NCBI GenBank assembly: GCA_947624135.1
Contig: CANQIV010000003.1
Span: 1 to 44,422 of the forward strand
Direction: 5' to 3'
Length of the DNA stretch: 44,422 nucleotides
Source: an uncultured Bacilli bacterium
GTDB taxonomy: Bacteria; Bacillota_I; Bacilli_A; RF39; UBA660
The position numbers and the translations under genes were made by a program. The notes beneath the pieces are model-generated. The model ran no database searches and was not told the origin of the DNA. It was given only the letters and a program-made list of their open reading frames with translations. Of the stretch, positions 27,767 through 35,890 are shown in pieces; the first letter of the stretch is position 1, and each line of letters opens with the position of its first letter.

Positions 27767-28741
27767 ATGTGTACTGCAATAACATACAAAACTAAAAATA
27801 GTTATTTTGGAAGAAATTTAGATTTAGAATATTCTTATAAAGAAACTGTTACAATAACACCTAGAAATTATAAATTTAATTTTAGAAAAGTAGGTGATAT
27901 AGATAATCATTATGCTATAATTGGTATGGCTTATGTAGAAAATAATTATCCACTTTATTATGATGCAATAAATGAAAAAGGGTTAGGTATGGCAGGACTA
28001 AATTTTCCTGACAATGCAGATTATAAAAATGAACAAGTTGATAAAGATAATATCGCACCATTTGAATTTATTCCATGGGTTTTATCTCAGTGTTCAAACA
28101 TTAATGAAGCAAAAGAATTATTAAATAAAATAAATATAGTTAAAATTAATTTTAGTGAACAATTAACTGCATCTCCATTACATTGGATAATTGCTGATAA
28201 AGAAAGTTCTATTACAGTTGAGTGTGTAAAAGAAGGATTAAAAATATATGATAATCCTGTGGGGGTTTTAACAAATAATCCAACTTTTGATATTCATATG
28301 TTTAATTTAAATAATTATATGAATTTATCAATCGAACCACCAATAAATAATTTTTCTAAAAAATTAAATCTTAATACTTATAGTCGAGGTATGGGTGCTT
28401 TAGGATTACCCGGAGATTTATCATCTGCTTCAAGATTTGTTAAAGCAACATTTACAAAAATGAATTCTTTATCTGGTGATTCTGAATCAGAAAGTATTAG
28501 CCAATTTTTTCATATTTTAACTTCAGTAGAACAGCAAAGAGGATGCGTTCATATGGGAGAAAACAAATATGAAATAACTATTTATAGTTCTTGCTGTAAT
28601 ATGGATAAAGGTATATATTATTATACAACATATGAAAATAATCAAATTACTGGTGTTAATATGAATAATGAAAATTTAGAAGGTACTGAGTTAATTAGTT
28701 ATGATTTAATAAAGGGTCAACAAATATTAATTCAAAATTAA
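27767..28741 (+). CDS. bsh: Choloylglycine (bile salt) hydrolase
   Basis: A 324-residue Ntn-hydrolase that cleaves the amide bond of glycine- or taurine-conjugated bile acids. After Met removal, Cys2 (MCTAIT) would be the nucleophile. The other active-site residues are present: Arg16 and Asp19 in GRNLDLE, Asn79 in GLNF, Asn170/171 in TNNPTFD and Arg223 in SASRF. The block TNNPTF...NLNNYMNLS is typical of true bile salt hydrolases rather than penicillin acylases, though the substrate is not proven by sequence. No signal peptide is present, so the enzyme is cytoplasmic. It is a single-gene unit with its own promoter and terminator and points to life in an animal gut. Confidence 0.92.
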   Translation: MCTAITYKTKNSYFGRNLDLEYSYKETVTITPRNYKFNFRKVGDIDNHYAIIGMAYVENNYPLYYDAINEKGLGMAGLNFPDNADYKNEQVDKDNIAPFEFIPWVLSQCSNINEAKELLNKINIVKINFSEQLTASPLHWIIADKESSITVECVKEGLKIYDNPVGVLTNNPTFDIHMFNLNNYMNLSIEPPINNFSKKLNLNTYSRGMGALGLPGDLSSASRFVKATFTKMNSLSGDSESESISQFFHILTSVEQQRGCVHMGENKYEITIYSSCCNMDKGIYYYTTYENNQITGVNMNNENLEGTELISYDLIKGQQILIQN

Positions 28742-28744
28742 AAT

Positions 28745-28766
28745 AAAGGGTTAATGCTCTTTTTTT
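28745..28766 (+). terminator. Rho-independent terminator
   Basis: AAAGGG pairs with CTCTTT (one G-U) around a TTAATG loop, followed by a T run just after the bsh stop codon. Confidence 0.7.
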
Positions 28767-29119
28767 GTTATACTTATATAAGTAATGTAAAATTCGATTA
28801 AATGAAGAATTATATTATTAAACCTTATGAAGATATACAATTATATGATATAATAGTATATGGTTATTATTAAATCAATGAGTTTAATAGGGTAAAGCAA
28901 TGATTAGTTTGATAAATGTTTTAAATATGTATTTGAATAAATTATAAGTTATAGTAACAAATATGTAAATTTTATACATTTTTAAATATATATAAAAATA
29001 AAATACAAAAATGTATAATATAACAATTGAAATAAAATGTAGTGCTTTATGAATTTTAAATATATAGATAAATGTAAAACCACTTGCAAACTTCTATAAA
29101 ATAAGGAAATTTAAAAAAA
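28767..29119 (+). other. AT-rich non-coding stretch at the island edge
   Basis: About 350 bases of very AT-rich sequence with no convincing gene. A 23-codon frame at 28802-28873 is too short to support. It probably represents decayed material between bsh and the accessory island. Confidence 0.5.
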
Positions 29120-29459
29120 TTTTACATATTTAATAAAAAAATTTGAAAGATTAAAAGAGTTAGAAAAATAAAATAGAGAATGTGATGTAAAAAGAATACT
29201 TGCAAAGAATAATTATTTAATTCATACGGGTGCTAAAACATGAAGAGAATTTAATCATCTATCAGCAAAAAGTTCAAATGTAAGAGATTATGCAATAATT
29301 AATGAATTAACTGTTTTATCTAATTTAGAATCACATAATGCTGAGTTAATTAAAGAAGGAAAAGCAAAAGAAGAAAGATTTGAAATATTAAGTTATCAAT
29401 TGGATATTCTAAATAATGCAGAAAAAATTAAATTATTAAATGAAAAAGGTAGTGATTGA
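29120..29459 (+). pseudogene. Remnant of a KilA-N gene (C-terminal part)
   Basis: Translation in pieces gives FERLKELE, VKRILAKNNYLIHTGA, SSNVRDYAIINELTVLSNLE, SHNAELIKEGKAKEERFEIL and QLDILNNAEKIKLLNEKGSD. These match the C-terminal half of the intact KilA-N protein at 33044-33886 almost word for word. The copy has internal stops (after LEK and after AKT) and lacks about 36 residues in the middle plus the whole N-terminal KilA-N domain. The 5' edge is approximate. It ends exactly like the intact gene, one base before a copy of the rbgA start. Confidence 0.8.
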
Positions 29460-29460
29460 A

Positions 29461-29520
29461 ATGTCAAATGAAGAAAAAAGTTTCCAAAAAACAAATATCA
29501 ACTGGTTGATTACGATTTAA
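29461..29520 (+). pseudogene. Truncated copy of the rbgA 5' end
   Basis: This frame reads MSNEEKSFQKTNINW and then LITI stop. The intact rbgA at 33888 starts MSNEEKNFQKASINW and continues YPGHMAK. The copy matches up to ATCAACTGG and then switches to unrelated sequence beginning TTGATTACGATTTA, so it is a clean junction within codon 15-16 rather than random decay. Confidence 0.8.
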
Positions 29521-29671
29521 TTAAGAACACCTGTAAATCCTTATAAATAAAGAAAATTATCTGATTTTAATCTTTCATCTTTTTATTAAATAATGGTTAA
29601 AATATTAAAAGTTATTAAGATTATAGTAATTTTAGTATAATTTATATTAGGAATTAGAAAGGTGATTACGA
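29507..29671 (+). repeat. TGATTACGA-bounded repeat unit, copy A
   Basis: This unit starts and ends with TGATTACGA (29507-29515 and 29663-29671), 156 bases apart. The unit at 30773-30938 has the same ends 157 bases apart. Both share TGATTACGATTTA at the left, CTTATAAATAAAG about 30 bases in, a GATTTTAAT block and AGGAATT seven bases before the right TGATTACGACA. The interior is diverged. The pair forms direct repeats on either side of rhuM. Confidence 0.65.
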
Positions 29672-29702
29672 CATTTAAGAACATATACGAGGAGATGATA
29701 AA

Positions 29703-30737
29703 ATGGCAAAAGATTTAATTATAAGAAGTAGTAGTGCTGAATTTATTATTTTTGAAAGACAAACTCATGATAAAGGGATTCAAGTTCGATTCGAAGATGG
29801 AGATTTATGGTTGACACAAAAAGCAATTGGGGAATTATTTAACACAACGAGAAATAATATAACGATGCATATTAATGAGATTTATGATAGTTATGAATTG
29901 AATGAATCCTTAACTAGTAAGAAATTCTTACTAGTTCAAAACGAAGGAAATAGGCAAGTAAAAAGAAATATTCAATATTATAACTTGGATATGGTAATAT
30001 CTATTGGTTATCGAGTAAATTCGGATAGAGCAATTCAATTTCGTAGATGGGCAACTAATATATTAAAAGAGTTTTCGAAAAAGGGATATATTATTGACAA
30101 GAAAAGAATGGAAAATGGGGCTTTCTTTGATGAAGACTATTATGAATCATTACTTGCTGAAATAAGAGAAATAAGATTATCTGAACGAAGATTTTATCAA
30201 AAAATAACAGATCTTTACGCTACTTCGGTTGATTATGATTCAAAATCTCCTATTACAATAAATTTTTTTAAAAAAGTACAAAATAAAATGCATTATGCAG
30301 TTTCTCATCAAACAGCAGCTGAAATTATATATAATAGAGCAGATTCTGAAAAAGAGTATATGGGACTTACTTCTTGGAAAAATTCTCCAAATGGCAAAAT
30401 ACTTGAAACAGATGTTGTAATTGCAAAAAACTATCTATCAAAAAAAGAATTAGAGCAATTGGAATTAATTGTTTCTGCATTTTTAGATTTGGCAGAAGCA
30501 AGAGCAAAAAGAAACATACCTATGACAATGGAAGATTGGGCAAATAGAATTGATAAATTCTTACTTTCAGATGATAGAGATATTTTAAAAGATGCTGGAA
30601 AAATATCACATGAAATTGCTTGTGATAAAGCATTAACAGAATTTGAAAAATATAGAATTAAACAAGATAAATTATATAAATCAGATTTTGATTTGTTAAT
30701 AGAGGAAAGTAAAAGTAGTGGTGATAAAAATGAATGA
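29703..30737 (+). CDS. rhuM: RhuM family protein
   Basis: A 344-residue protein recognised by VRFEDGDLWLTQKAIGELFNTTRNNITMHINEIY (N-terminal DNA-binding-like domain, about 27-60), then YNLDMVISIGYRVNSDRAIQFRRWATNILKEF and a C-terminal half with TSWKNSPNGKI and FLDLAEARAKRNIPMTMEDW. RhuM was named from a Salmonella pathogenicity island and is widespread on mobile elements; its biochemical role is not established. Here it is complete, has a GGAGATGAT site, and is flanked on both sides by TGATTACGA repeat units, which supports arrival as a mobile cassette. Its stop codon overlaps a short frame at 30730. Confidence 0.88.
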   Translation: MAKDLIIRSSSAEFIIFERQTHDKGIQVRFEDGDLWLTQKAIGELFNTTRNNITMHINEIYDSYELNESLTSKKFLLVQNEGNRQVKRNIQYYNLDMVISIGYRVNSDRAIQFRRWATNILKEFSKKGYIIDKKRMENGAFFDEDYYESLLAEIREIRLSERRFYQKITDLYATSVDYDSKSPITINFFKKVQNKMHYAVSHQTAAEIIYNRADSEKEYMGLTSWKNSPNGKILETDVVIAKNYLSKKELEQLELIVSAFLDLAEARAKRNIPMTMEDWANRIDKFLLSDDRDILKDAGKISHEIACDKALTEFEKYRIKQDKLYKSDFDLLIEESKSSGDKNE

Positions 30738-30816
30738 AAATAATGTTCTTAATAAAAGTGTAATCAACTGTTTGATTACGATTTATAGAAACTCCTTTAG
30801 AAAAGCTTATAAATAA
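30730..30816 (+). pseudogene. Second degenerate copy of an rbgA-type 5' end
   Basis: A 28-codon frame overlapping the rhuM stop (ATGAATGA). It reads MNENNVLNKSVIN then CLITIYRNSFRKAYK. The first part resembles the 16-codon head of rbgA up to INW; from base 30773 it runs into TGATTACGATTTA exactly as the copy at 29461 does. Whether it is translated is unknown. A GGTGAT site lies just upstream. Confidence 0.55.
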
Positions 30817-30938
30817 AGGAATTGAAGATAATTTGATCTTGTATGATTTTAATAAAAAATCATCAAAAATCGCAAAAAATTGACAAAAATGTTGAAAAAT
30901 AATACTTTTTTGACTAGGAATTCGACAACTGATTACGA
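30773..30938 (+). repeat. TGATTACGA-bounded repeat unit, copy B
   Basis: This is the partner of the unit at 29507-29671, with TGATTACGA at 30773-30781 and 30930-30938. The right end reads AGGAATT, seven bases, TGATTACGACA, as in copy A. It lies between rhuM and the next cargo gene at 30968. Confidence 0.65.
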
Positions 30939-30967
30939 CAAGTGAAACTATAAGTAAAAGAGGTGAA

Positions 30968-31675
30968 ATGATGAAATATAAGAAGTCATATAAAATTGAA
31001 GGAAAAGTAATAGCAAAAAAAGATATAATAAATATGATTGAAAATGTTTTGGATAAATATCCAAAAGAAAAAGATATATCTATTGATATTGAAGCTAAAT
31101 TTAAAGATGGAAGTATTATCTCAGACAATAGTTGTGGGATTTTTGATCATACTTACTTTGAAAAATTACAATTGAATGAAGTATCTATACATATTAGACA
31201 AAATTATAGTAATGAAATTCATGTTTTTATTTATAATGATAGTATTTATAGTAGTGCAACAATAGAATCGGACAACAATAAATTATATAATTCTATTTGC
31301 TTTTGTATTGATGAAAATATTAATTTAATGAAAAAGCAAAACAATTTATATTTATTATCATGTAAATCATGGGGTTATTTCGTTATATCATTTTCTATAC
31401 TTCTATTAGAACTATTAATAATATTTGCAACAGAATACATATTTAAAGTTAAAATTCCATCTGTACTTATTTACCTAATGTTAATACTTATGCCTAATGT
31501 AGTTGCAACATATATTGAAAGATACATTGAAAAACATTATCCGATAAATCAATTCTTTTTCGGGGAAAATTCTGTAAATAAACCTAGTACAGAGAAAAGT
31601 TTTATCTTTAAAATAGCATCGTTTATTCTAATTAATATAGTTATTCCTTTACTTATAACTTATTTAACAAAATAG
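30968..31675 (+). CDS. Membrane protein of unknown function
   Basis: A 235-residue protein starting ATGATG after AGAGGTGAA. The first ~125 residues are a soluble domain with alternating strands (EGKVIAKKDIINMIENVL, KDISIDIEAKF). Three hydrophobic segments follow at about 137-163, 166-188 and 210-232, so the C-terminal half is in the membrane and the N-terminal domain is probably cytoplasmic. I do not recognise a family. It sits in the accessory island between repeat unit B and the serine recombinase, so it is likely cargo. Toxin, immunity or anti-phage roles are possible but unsupported. Confidence 0.7.
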   Translation: MMKYKKSYKIEGKVIAKKDIINMIENVLDKYPKEKDISIDIEAKFKDGSIISDNSCGIFDHTYFEKLQLNEVSIHIRQNYSNEIHVFIYNDSIYSSATIESDNNKLYNSICFCIDENINLMKKQNNLYLLSCKSWGYFVISFSILLLELLIIFATEYIFKVKIPSVLIYLMLILMPNVVATYIERYIEKHYPINQFFFGENSVNKPSTEKSFIFKIASFILINIVIPLLITYLTK

Positions 31676-31704
31676 ATATAATTAGTTTTCTGCTTTTTAT
31701 AATT

Positions 31705-31727
31705 AGTAGGAGAAATCCTACTTTTTT
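31705..31727 (+). terminator. Rho-independent terminator
   Basis: The stem AGTAGGA / TCCTACT with a GAAA tetraloop is followed by a T run, ending the 30968 gene. Confidence 0.85.
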
Positions 31728-31755
31728 GATATAATATTTGAAGGAGTTGAGAGCT

Positions 31756-32976
31756 ATGTCAAAATATAAAGTAGGTGCTTATGTAAGACTATCAAAAGAT
31801 GATAATTATAATGAATCTGATAGTATTGATAATCAAAAAAGCATAATTAAAGATTATATAAAAGAAAATAGTGATTTTGAATTAGTAGATTATTATGTAG
31901 ATAACGGTCATACTGGAACTAATTTTGATAGACCAGCTTTTGTTAAAATGTGTTTTGATATAGTTAAGAAAAAAATTAATTGTGTAATAGTTAAAGATAT
32001 GTCTAGATTTGGAAGAGATACTGGATGGGTTAAAGTATATTTGGGTGAAGAATTTCCAAAACACAGTGTTAGATTTATTTCTATTAATGATAAATTAGAT
32101 AGTCTTAAAGATAGTAATTATACAGATACTTTAGAATTTGCCTTACTAAATTTAACACATGAACATTATGCAGTTGATATTTCTGAAAAAGTCTCTGCAG
32201 TTAAACATCTTCAACAGAAAAAAGGCGACTTTATTGGCGTTTCTGCTCCTTACGGCTACTTAAAAGATCCAAATGATTGTCATAAGTTTATTGTTGATGA
32301 TTATGCTACAAGTATTATTAAAAGAATTTTTAATATGACATTAGAATGTAAAAGTAAAAATGAAATAGCTGATATCCTAAACAAGGAGGGTATACTAACT
32401 CCATCGAGGTACAAAAGTGAGGTAACTAAAGTAACTAGCAATAAAACAATTAAATCCAAAAAGTGGAACAATACTATAATTAATGAAATATTAAAAAACG
32501 AAACATATATAGGAACACTTATTCAAGGTAAAAATCGTAAACCAATGAGAAAATTTAAAAAAGTAATTAAAACAAATCCGGAAGAATGGAAAATATGCGA
32601 GAACCATCATGAACCAATAATTGATAAAGAAACATTTCAAACAGTTCAAAATATATTAAACTTTTCTGATATAGTACAAGAGGAAAATGAATTATTAATA
32701 ACTAAAATTAGATGTGGTGAATGTCATAGCGAATTCTATAGAAGAAAAGCAAAAGGAATATATTATTATTGGTGCAAATCTTCATATCGTAAAATAGGTT
32801 GTAATTTAAAATCAATAAGGAAAGATATTTTAGAAAAAATGTTACTTGTTGATCTTAATGATAAATATAAAAAGGATTATAAAAAACTTAATAAGAATTT
32901 GGTAAATAAATATATAAAACAAATAGAAATATTTGATAAAAATAGAGTCAAAGTAGTATATAAATCTGATAAATAG
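31756..32976 (+). CDS. Large serine site-specific recombinase
   Basis: A 406-residue protein. The frame is open from a TTG at 31738, but ATG 31756 has AAGGAG nine bases upstream and is chosen. The N-terminal resolvase domain starts KVGAYVRLSKDD, where the serine in RLS is the nucleophile; it continues with VKDMSRFGRD. A recombinase domain (about 160-270; GVSAPYGYLKDP, EIADILNKEGILTPS) and a zinc ribbon (CGECHSEFYRRKAK...YYWCKS, two Cys pairs, about 318-350) follow. Such proteins integrate and excise elements at specific att sites without host factors, apart from a directionality factor. It is shorter than phage integrases (450-550) but has all core parts. It is the best candidate for moving the cassettes upstream of rbgA. 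Confidence 0.9.
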   Translation: MSKYKVGAYVRLSKDDNYNESDSIDNQKSIIKDYIKENSDFELVDYYVDNGHTGTNFDRPAFVKMCFDIVKKKINCVIVKDMSRFGRDTGWVKVYLGEEFPKHSVRFISINDKLDSLKDSNYTDTLEFALLNLTHEHYAVDISEKVSAVKHLQQKKGDFIGVSAPYGYLKDPNDCHKFIVDDYATSIIKRIFNMTLECKSKNEIADILNKEGILTPSRYKSEVTKVTSNKTIKSKKWNNTIINEILKNETYIGTLIQGKNRKPMRKFKKVIKTNPEEWKICENHHEPIIDKETFQTVQNILNFSDIVQEENELLITKIRCGECHSEFYRRKAKGIYYYWCKSSYRKIGCNLKSIRKDILEKMLLVDLNDKYKKDYKKLNKNLVNKYIKQIEIFDKNRVKVVYKSDK

Positions 32977-32985
32977 TGATATAAT
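32977..32985 (+). promoter_or_regulatory. Extended -10 promoter for the KilA-N gene
   Basis: TGATATAAT directly after the recombinase stop codon, about 60 bases before the KilA-N start. No -35 was recognised. Confidence 0.45.
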
Positions 32986-33043
32986 TAAGTTATAAAGTTT
33001 CCAAAAAATAAGTATTAACCATAAAGAAAAAGAAGGTGAATAT

Positions 33044-33886
33044 ATGTCTAACAAAATAATAGAAGTCCAAGATGTCAGAATAAATGTAACCAATATAAAT
33101 GAAAAAGATTATATTTGTATTTCAGATATAGCAAAAGCAAAAAGTAGTAATTCAAGAGCTGCAGATGTTATAAGGAATTGGTTGCGAAATAGAAGCACAT
33201 TAGATTTTTTAACTACTTGGGAACAAATTTATAATCCTAATTTTAAAGTGTTCGAATCTGAACACTTTAGAAAACAGGTTGGTTTATTGACATTTACACC
33301 TAGTGTTACAGAGTGGTGTGAAAGAACAAATGCTATTGGAATATATTCTAAAATGGGTAAATGTGGTGGGACATATGCACATAAAGATATTGCATTTGAA
33401 TTTGCATCTGCAATAAGTCCTGTATTTAAATTATATTTAATAAAAGAATTTGAAAGATTAAAAGAACTAGAAAATCAAAATAGAGAATGGAATGTAAAAA
33501 GAATACTTACAAAGAATAATTATCTAATCCATACTGATGCTATTAAAAAATACATATTACCTGATAATGATTTTTATAAAAATAAAGAATGGTTAAAATA
33601 TGCAGAAGAAGCTGATATTATTAATGTAATATTATTTCATACTACTGCTAAAAAATGGAGAGAATTAAATCCAGAGTTAGCTAAAAATTCAAATGTAAGA
33701 GATTATGCATCAATAAATGAATTAACAGTTTTGTCTAATTTAGAATCACATAATGCTGAACTAATTAAAGAAGGAAAAGCAAAAGAAGAAAGATTTGAAA
33801 TATTAAGTGATATATGTAAATATCAATTAGATATTCTAAATAATGCAGAAAAAATTAAATTATTAAATGAAAAAGGTAGTGATTAA
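33044..33886 (+). CDS. KilA-N domain protein
   Basis: A 280-residue protein with an AAGGTGA site. The KilA-N domain spans about residues 15-150: YICISDIAKAK...DVIRNWLRNRSTLDFLTTWEQIYNPNFK...WCERTNAIGIYSKMGKCGGTYAHKDIAFEFASAISPVFKLYLIKEFERLK. It is a DNA-binding module common in phages, large DNA viruses and mobile elements. The C-terminal half is helical. Its stop codon is one base before the rbgA start, and its end overlaps the rbgA ribosome-binding site. A broken copy of its 3' half lies at 29120-29459, again directly before an rbgA start copy. Confidence 0.9.
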   Translation: MSNKIIEVQDVRINVTNINEKDYICISDIAKAKSSNSRAADVIRNWLRNRSTLDFLTTWEQIYNPNFKVFESEHFRKQVGLLTFTPSVTEWCERTNAIGIYSKMGKCGGTYAHKDIAFEFASAISPVFKLYLIKEFERLKELENQNREWNVKRILTKNNYLIHTDAIKKYILPDNDFYKNKEWLKYAEEADIINVILFHTTAKKWRELNPELAKNSNVRDYASINELTVLSNLESHNAELIKEGKAKEERFEILSDICKYQLDILNNAEKIKLLNEKGSD

Positions 33887-33887
33887 A

Positions 33888-34769
33888 ATGTCGAATGAAG
33901 AAAAAAATTTCCAAAAAGCGAGTATCAACTGGTATCCAGGACATATGGCCAAAACCAAAAGATTAATAAGTGAAAACTTAAATTTGATAGATGTCGTATA
34001 TGAGGTAATAGATGCTAGAATGCCATATTCATCAAAAATAAAAGATATAGATTTATATATTAAAGATAAAAAGAAAATACTTATTATGACTAAAATAGAT
34101 TTATGCGATATGGAAGAAACTAACAAATGGATTAAATACTATGAAAAAATGGGATACAAAGTAATATGTTTAAATTTAGAAAAAAATACAGATTTAAACA
34201 ATTTAATAAACTTAACAAATCAATTAATGTATGAAGAAAATCAAAAAAGAATTAATAAAGGAATGACCAAAAGAAAAACAAGAGTATTAGTTGCTGGTAT
34301 ACCAAATGTAGGTAAAAGTACTTTAATAAATAGATTAGTTGGTAAAAAAGTTGTAAATGTTGGAAATATGCCAGGTATTACAAAAAATTTAAATTGGATT
34401 AGAGTAAATAAAGACATAGAATTACTTGATACACCTGGAATACTTTGGCCAAAGTTAGAAGAACATAATGTAGCTTTCAATCTTGCTAGTTTAACAGCAA
34501 TAAAAGAAGAAATATTACCAATAGAGCAAGTAGCAATCTATATATTAAATACACTAGATAAATATTATAATGAAATATTAATTCAAAGATATGGAATAAA
34601 AGAAATAGATAATGAAAATATAGAATCTACTTTAGATGAAATAGGTAAAAAAAGAGGCTGCATTATTAAAGGTGGAATTGTCGATTATGACAAAGTTTAT
34701 AGCATAATTCTAAATGATATAAAAAATGGAATAATAAAAAATATTACATTTGATAGGTTTGATAAATAA
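33888..34769 (+). CDS. rbgA: Ribosome biogenesis GTPase RbgA (YlqF)
   Basis: A 293-residue circularly permuted GTPase needed for late 50S subunit assembly. ATG 33888 has AGGTAGTGAT upstream. The motif order is G4 TKIDLCD first, then G1 GIPNVGKST, G2 in PGITKN and G3 DTPG, which is the permuted order of this family. The N-terminus INWYPGHMAKTKR and the C-terminal domain with RGCIIKGGIVDYDKV are also typical. Only this copy is complete; two fragments of the 5' end lie upstream in the island. It overlaps mrnC by one base. The 5' end appears to be a hotspot for insertion, yet the gene itself remains whole. Confidence 0.95.
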   Translation: MSNEEKNFQKASINWYPGHMAKTKRLISENLNLIDVVYEVIDARMPYSSKIKDIDLYIKDKKKILIMTKIDLCDMEETNKWIKYYEKMGYKVICLNLEKNTDLNNLINLTNQLMYEENQKRINKGMTKRKTRVLVAGIPNVGKSTLINRLVGKKVVNVGNMPGITKNLNWIRVNKDIELLDTPGILWPKLEEHNVAFNLASLTAIKEEILPIEQVAIYILNTLDKYYNEILIQRYGIKEIDNENIESTLDEIGKKRGCIIKGGIVDYDKVYSIILNDIKNGIIKNITFDRFDK

Positions 34770-35140
34770 TGGATAAAAACATGTTAGTTTTAGCTTATCT
34801 AGGTGATTCAATATACGAAACATATATTAGAAAGTATTTAATATCAACTGGTATATGTAAAGTAAAAGAATTACAAAGTAAATCTATAAAATATGTAAGC
34901 GCTAAAGGACAAGCTGAATATTTAAAAGAAATGATTGATAATTCATTTTTTACAAACGAGGAATTAAATATAATAAAATGTGCTAGAAACCATAAAAATA
35001 ATCATAAACCTAAAAATTGTGATATTATAACTTATAAATGTGCAACAGGATTAGAAGCTTTAATAGGGTATTTATATTATCAAAATAACATTATCAGAAT
35101 AGAAGAAATAATGAATTATATTATAAATGCTAAAAAATGA
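34769..35140 (+). CDS. mrnC: Mini-ribonuclease 3
   Basis: A 123-residue RNase III catalytic domain without a dsRNA-binding domain, which in Bacillus matures 23S rRNA. LAYLGDSIYE (about 8-17) carries the signature acidic residues, and GLEALIGYLYY (about 95-105) the second active-site glutamate. The start overlaps the rbgA stop (TAATG). Next come rlmB and a sigH-like gene, the order known from Bacillus. Confidence 0.92.
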   Translation: MDKNMLVLAYLGDSIYETYIRKYLISTGICKVKELQSKSIKYVSAKGQAEYLKEMIDNSFFTNEELNIIKCARNHKNNHKPKNCDIITYKCATGLEALIGYLYYQNNIIRIEEIMNYIINAKK

Positions 35141-35159
35141 GTAAAAATACTTAGTATTG

Positions 35160-35168
35160 TGATATAAT
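35160..35168 (+). promoter_or_regulatory. Extended -10 promoter for rlmB
   Basis: TGATATAAT with no clear -35, about 26 bases before the rlmB start. Confidence 0.5.
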
Positions 35169-35193
35169 CATTTATGTAGTTTAGGAGGAAAAT

Positions 35194-35889
35194 ATGTACG
35201 TATATGGAAAAAATGTTGCGTTAGAATATCTAAATAATAATAGAAAAATAAAAAAAATATTTTTACAAAATAATTTTAACGAATTTGATATTATTAATAA
35301 AATAAATAAAATGAATATAAAAACACAAACATTAGATAAAAAAGATATGGATAAAAAAGTAAACGGTCTTCATCAAGGTATAATACTTGAGGTAGATGAC
35401 TACAAATATTCAAATTTAGAAGATATAATAAACGATGAAGAAAGTTTAATAGTAATATTAGATCATATAGAAGATCCACATAACTTTGGTGCGATTATAC
35501 GTACTTGTGAAGCTGCAGGTGTAAATGGAATAATAATACCTATGGATAGGAGTGTAGAGGTAAATGCTACAGTTATAAAAACTAGTGTTGGTACTACAGA
35601 AAAAGTAAAAATAGTAAGAGTTGTAAATTTAAATAACACAATAAAAAAATTAAAAGATAATGGATATTGGATTTTTGGAACTGATATGAAAGGAACTGAC
35701 TATACACAGTTAGATTACAAAGGAAAAACTTGTATAATATGCGGAAACGAAGGATTAGGAATGTCTAAATTAGTTCGCGACAATTGTGATTTTATAGCTA
35801 GTATACCAATGAAAGGTGAAGTAAATAGTTTAAATGCATCAGTCGCAACCGCAATAATATTATTTGAAGTAATAAAACAAAGGAGATAA
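35194..35889 (+). CDS. rlmB: 23S rRNA 2'-O-ribose methyltransferase, RlmB/TrmH type
   Basis: A 231-residue SPOUT-class methyltransferase. The N-terminal substrate-binding part (YGKNVALEYL...; LHQGIILEVDDY) is followed by the knotted domain with LDHIEDPHNFGAIIRTCEAAGVNGIIIP, IICGNEGLGMSKLV and IPMKGEVNSLNASVATAI, the three SPOUT motifs. It would methylate a 23S rRNA guanosine, probably the one equivalent to G2251; exact target not provable here. AGGAGG precedes the ATG. The gene ends in the ribosome-binding site for the next gene. Confidence 0.93.
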   Translation: MYVYGKNVALEYLNNNRKIKKIFLQNNFNEFDIINKINKMNIKTQTLDKKDMDKKVNGLHQGIILEVDDYKYSNLEDIINDEESLIVILDHIEDPHNFGAIIRTCEAAGVNGIIIPMDRSVEVNATVIKTSVGTTEKVKIVRVVNLNNTIKKLKDNGYWIFGTDMKGTDYTQLDYKGKTCIICGNEGLGMSKLVRDNCDFIASIPMKGEVNSLNASVATAIILFEVIKQRR

Positions 35890-35890
35890 A

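Noticed and set aside
28802..28873. A 23-codon frame beginning MKNYIIKPYEDIQL
   Set aside because: It resembles the start of an acetyltransferase-like protein but is very short, has no good ribosome-binding site and lies in decayed sequence.
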